Origin: Codonopsis lanceolata
Taxonomy: Eukaryota > Streptophyta > Magnoliopsida > Asterales > Campanulaceae
Length of the DNA: 64,000 nt
Assembly: GCA_013146195.2 (NCBI GenBank)
Contig: CM028379.1
Location: 63,495,631-63,559,630 of the forward strand
Reading direction: 5' to 3'
Shown: in pieces, positions 62,100 through 64,000 of the stretch
Numbering within the stretch: the first letter of the stretch is position 1
How the letters are laid out: every line of letters begins with the position of its first letter
Made by a program: the position numbers and the translations under genes
Notes under the pieces: generated by a model
What the model was told of the DNA's origin: nothing
The model's database searches: none
Seen by the model: the letters and a program-made list of their open reading frames with translations, nothing else

Positions 62100-62890
62100 G
62101 CATTGTGATACATCAAATTGTGCATCGCAATGCATCAAATTTGTTCATGGCAAATGCATCAATTTGAATCACGATGTACAAATTAGATTTTCGATGCAGA
62201 AAATCCTGATACATAAATTGAATTCCCGATGCACAAATTGAATTCTCGATGCAGAAACAGGATTCCCAAAGCAGAAAATCCTAATGCAAAGATTGGATTC
62301 AAGATAGCTTGGTTGGAAGGGCTCGTAGATATAGGCGTCATCATGGAATAGAGGATCCTTCTTATGTAAACATCATAAAAAAGAATCGAAGGATGTATAC
62401 TACATTTTTTCCATCTCACTGGAATCACTTCTATATATCTTGGGGCATTTCCCACTCAGTTACCGAAGAGGAATGGGAAAAAGATATTGATTAAGTAAAT
62501 ATTGAATCTCACTTTTTCGGGATTTCTCTACCAGGGGGAAAGAAGTAGATTTGGTTCGAGAAGGATCACCAAAAATGGCGAAAAGCTCCTACGTGTGGCT
62601 ATTTGATACATCCTCTTTCACCCGAAGAAAGAAATCGTTTTGACTAGCCTACCCATTTACACAAGATCAAGTGACAAACATATCAATGGAGGTGAAATGT
62701 ATAGAAATACATTTTTTGCATCGAAAATCTAATTTTTGCATCGTAAATTCAATTTGTGTATCAAATTTTATGCATCGAAGTATCGCGAATACAATTTGTG
62801 CATCGAGATACTTTTGTATTCTAATACCAAATAGTTGCATTACAAACCAAATCAATGCATTTGAAAATACAATTTGTGCAATCCCCTCAT
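62100..62890. mobile_element. Foldback-like element with tandem-repeat arms
   Basis: The left arm (about 62100-62300) is made of irregular ~20-bp units of the form gatgcacaaattgaattc. The right arm (about 62700-62885) is made of the inverted unit gaattcaatttgtgcatc. The two arms flank a ~400-bp centre of different, less AT-rich sequence. Arms built of short tandem repeats around a unique centre are a feature of Foldback-type elements. Precise ends and a target duplication were not found. Confidence 0.55.
62309..62494 (+). pseudogene. Unrecognised ORF fragment in the centre of the foldback-like element
   Basis: 61 codons with a composition more like a real protein than the surroundings (MVGRARRYRRHHGIEDPSYV, then FPSHWNHFYISWGIS and TEEEWEKDID). 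I do not recognise it. The same centre continues with protein-like base composition to about 62640. It may be a fragment captured by the element or part of a retroelement or organelle-derived insertion; none of these is shown. Confidence 0.25.
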
Positions 62891-62894
62891 TTTT

Positions 62895-64000
62895 GGATTT
62901 CGATTCCCTCGTACTCTTTCACCCAACAATTATGCACAACACAACTTAGTACCATAACTCCAAGTCTCCAACTTACATCATAAACATTGCCATCAAAGTC
63001 CCACATTCTAGCCTTCCAAGGACCATTTTTTTCCTACCTCTCGGTGAATTTAGCATCGAGGGGGTCAATTTCTCCTTGGTAAAGAGGGCTAGAATTGCGA
63101 GTAGTTGGACGATTGATGAGGCCGGTAGAAGAGTGACATAGGTTACGAAGCAGAGGTGAGTAAGGTGGGAGTAGAAGCTCACGAAAGATGAGAGGAGATA
63201 TATCGATGAGACGAATTAGAAATCCCAACCCATCGAATTTGGGGGTAATTTAAGGACTATAACGGGGGATATCGAGGTGGCAGATAGGATGAAGAGAATG
63301 AAATTCAGGGAGTAAATAAGGAGGTACGAGAAGGAACATGAGTTTATGAGCTTTGTGGAAGCCATCTGTGAAACCAAGGTGCGGTAATCAAGGTGGGCAA
63401 ATTAGGAACAATTTTATAAAAGTAAAATTTACTGGTTTAAAAAAAAAAAAGAGGGGCTTAAGCGGTTATAAATCTTGCAAAGTAGACTGGTCTGTAATTT
63501 TTCAAAAAAATTAAAAAAAATGGATGAATTCGGCTGGTACCTTTTGGATATATTATAACCTCTTCAATCCATTTTTTTTTATTCAATCGGTAAAATATAT
63601 TTTTTGGACATCTCAATGTAAAAGTTGGGCATAGTAATGTAAAAGTTGGGGATCGTTTGTCTTTACACTGTCTTCTACACATTTGTCTTCCATCATTAAT
63701 GACTTTGGGAATGAGTGTTTACTTTCTCTCCTTTCTCTAGCTCTTTTTCTCTTTCTCTCACTCTCTTTCCTGTTCAATTTCATGACTTTGAGCAAGGAAG
63801 CTTTTTCGATTCATTTTTGGCATAGCCATATCCGGCTTAAAAGCCTTCTTTCGCATACCAAAATAAAGGAATAAAAGATTAGTACTAAAAGTCGATCAAG
63901 CAAGTTAGGAAATGGTAGGAGAAGAAAGGACGCAAGGAAGAGGGCATTTAAGGAAGAAAATAACGAAAATGAACTTATGCTGTTAGAGAAAAAAAAATGA
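62895..64000. other. Right end of the window, no gene recognised
   Basis: Short frames at 62973-63228 and 63458-63874 have no domain. A CT-rich stretch at 63720-63775 keeps several frames open by composition alone. Confidence 0.45.

Noticed and set aside
62309..62494. Plastid- or mitochondrion-derived insertion
   Set aside because: The base composition and wording suggested it, but I could not match the frame to any organelle protein I know, so I do not claim it.

Overview
This is plant nuclear DNA, almost certainly from an AT-rich eudicot genome full of transposons. Genes are few, split by long introns, and surrounded by MITEs, LTR-retrotransposon pieces, LINE fragments and AT dinucleotide tracts. 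The species cannot be named from the sequence. No prokaryotic, viral, CRISPR, rRNA or tRNA gene was seen.

The main content of the first 38 kb is a tandem pair of MIKC-type MADS-box genes whose best match by eye is the FLC/MAF (FLOWERING LOCUS C) clade. Copy A (exons 2-7 at 3659-7976) enters from the left, and its MADS exon should lie upstream of the window. Copy B is complete: MADS exon 16759-16943, a 13.2-kb first intron, then exons 2-7 at 30192-35209, giving 198 residues. Exon sizes (185, 73, 62, 100, 42, 42, 93 nt) and phases are those of a classic MIKC gene, and the reading frame stays open across every splice. About 7-9 kb around exons 2-7 is duplicated (roughly 2.91-10.12 kb and 29.19-37.93 kb). 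Downstream of copy B lies a third, broken remnant: an exon-7/3'UTR copy fused in frame to an unrelated leader (37533-38170).

The copies have been reshaped by insertions. A LINE fragment sits in intron 2 of copy A only. A 0.9-kb block with a 274-bp internal duplication sits in intron 5 of copy B only. A 73-bp AT tract lies just after exon 2 of copy B only. A 1.48-kb Mutator-like element with a 9-bp target duplication ends about 235 bp upstream of the copy B TATA box. Between the copies lie Stowaway-like MITEs, a SINE with a 13-bp target duplication and a small TRIM-like LTR element.

From 38.4 to 54 kb there is no convincing gene: Helitron-like ends, a 960-bp-offset direct duplication, a Tat/Ogre-like 3' end with LTR, a minisatellite, a fourfold ~190-bp repeat, a 2.19-kb gypsy LTR with primer-binding site and gag start, and a 1168-bp hAT-like element nested in LTR-like sequence.

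From 54.8 to 61 kb there are three small membrane-protein genes: a two-exon 89-residue protein (54841-57939, +) and two intronless DUF3339 genes (58449-58658, - and 60838-61053, +) arranged head to head. The end of the window holds a foldback-type element with tandem-repeat arms and a unique centre (about 62.1-62.9 kb), then sequence with nothing recognisable.
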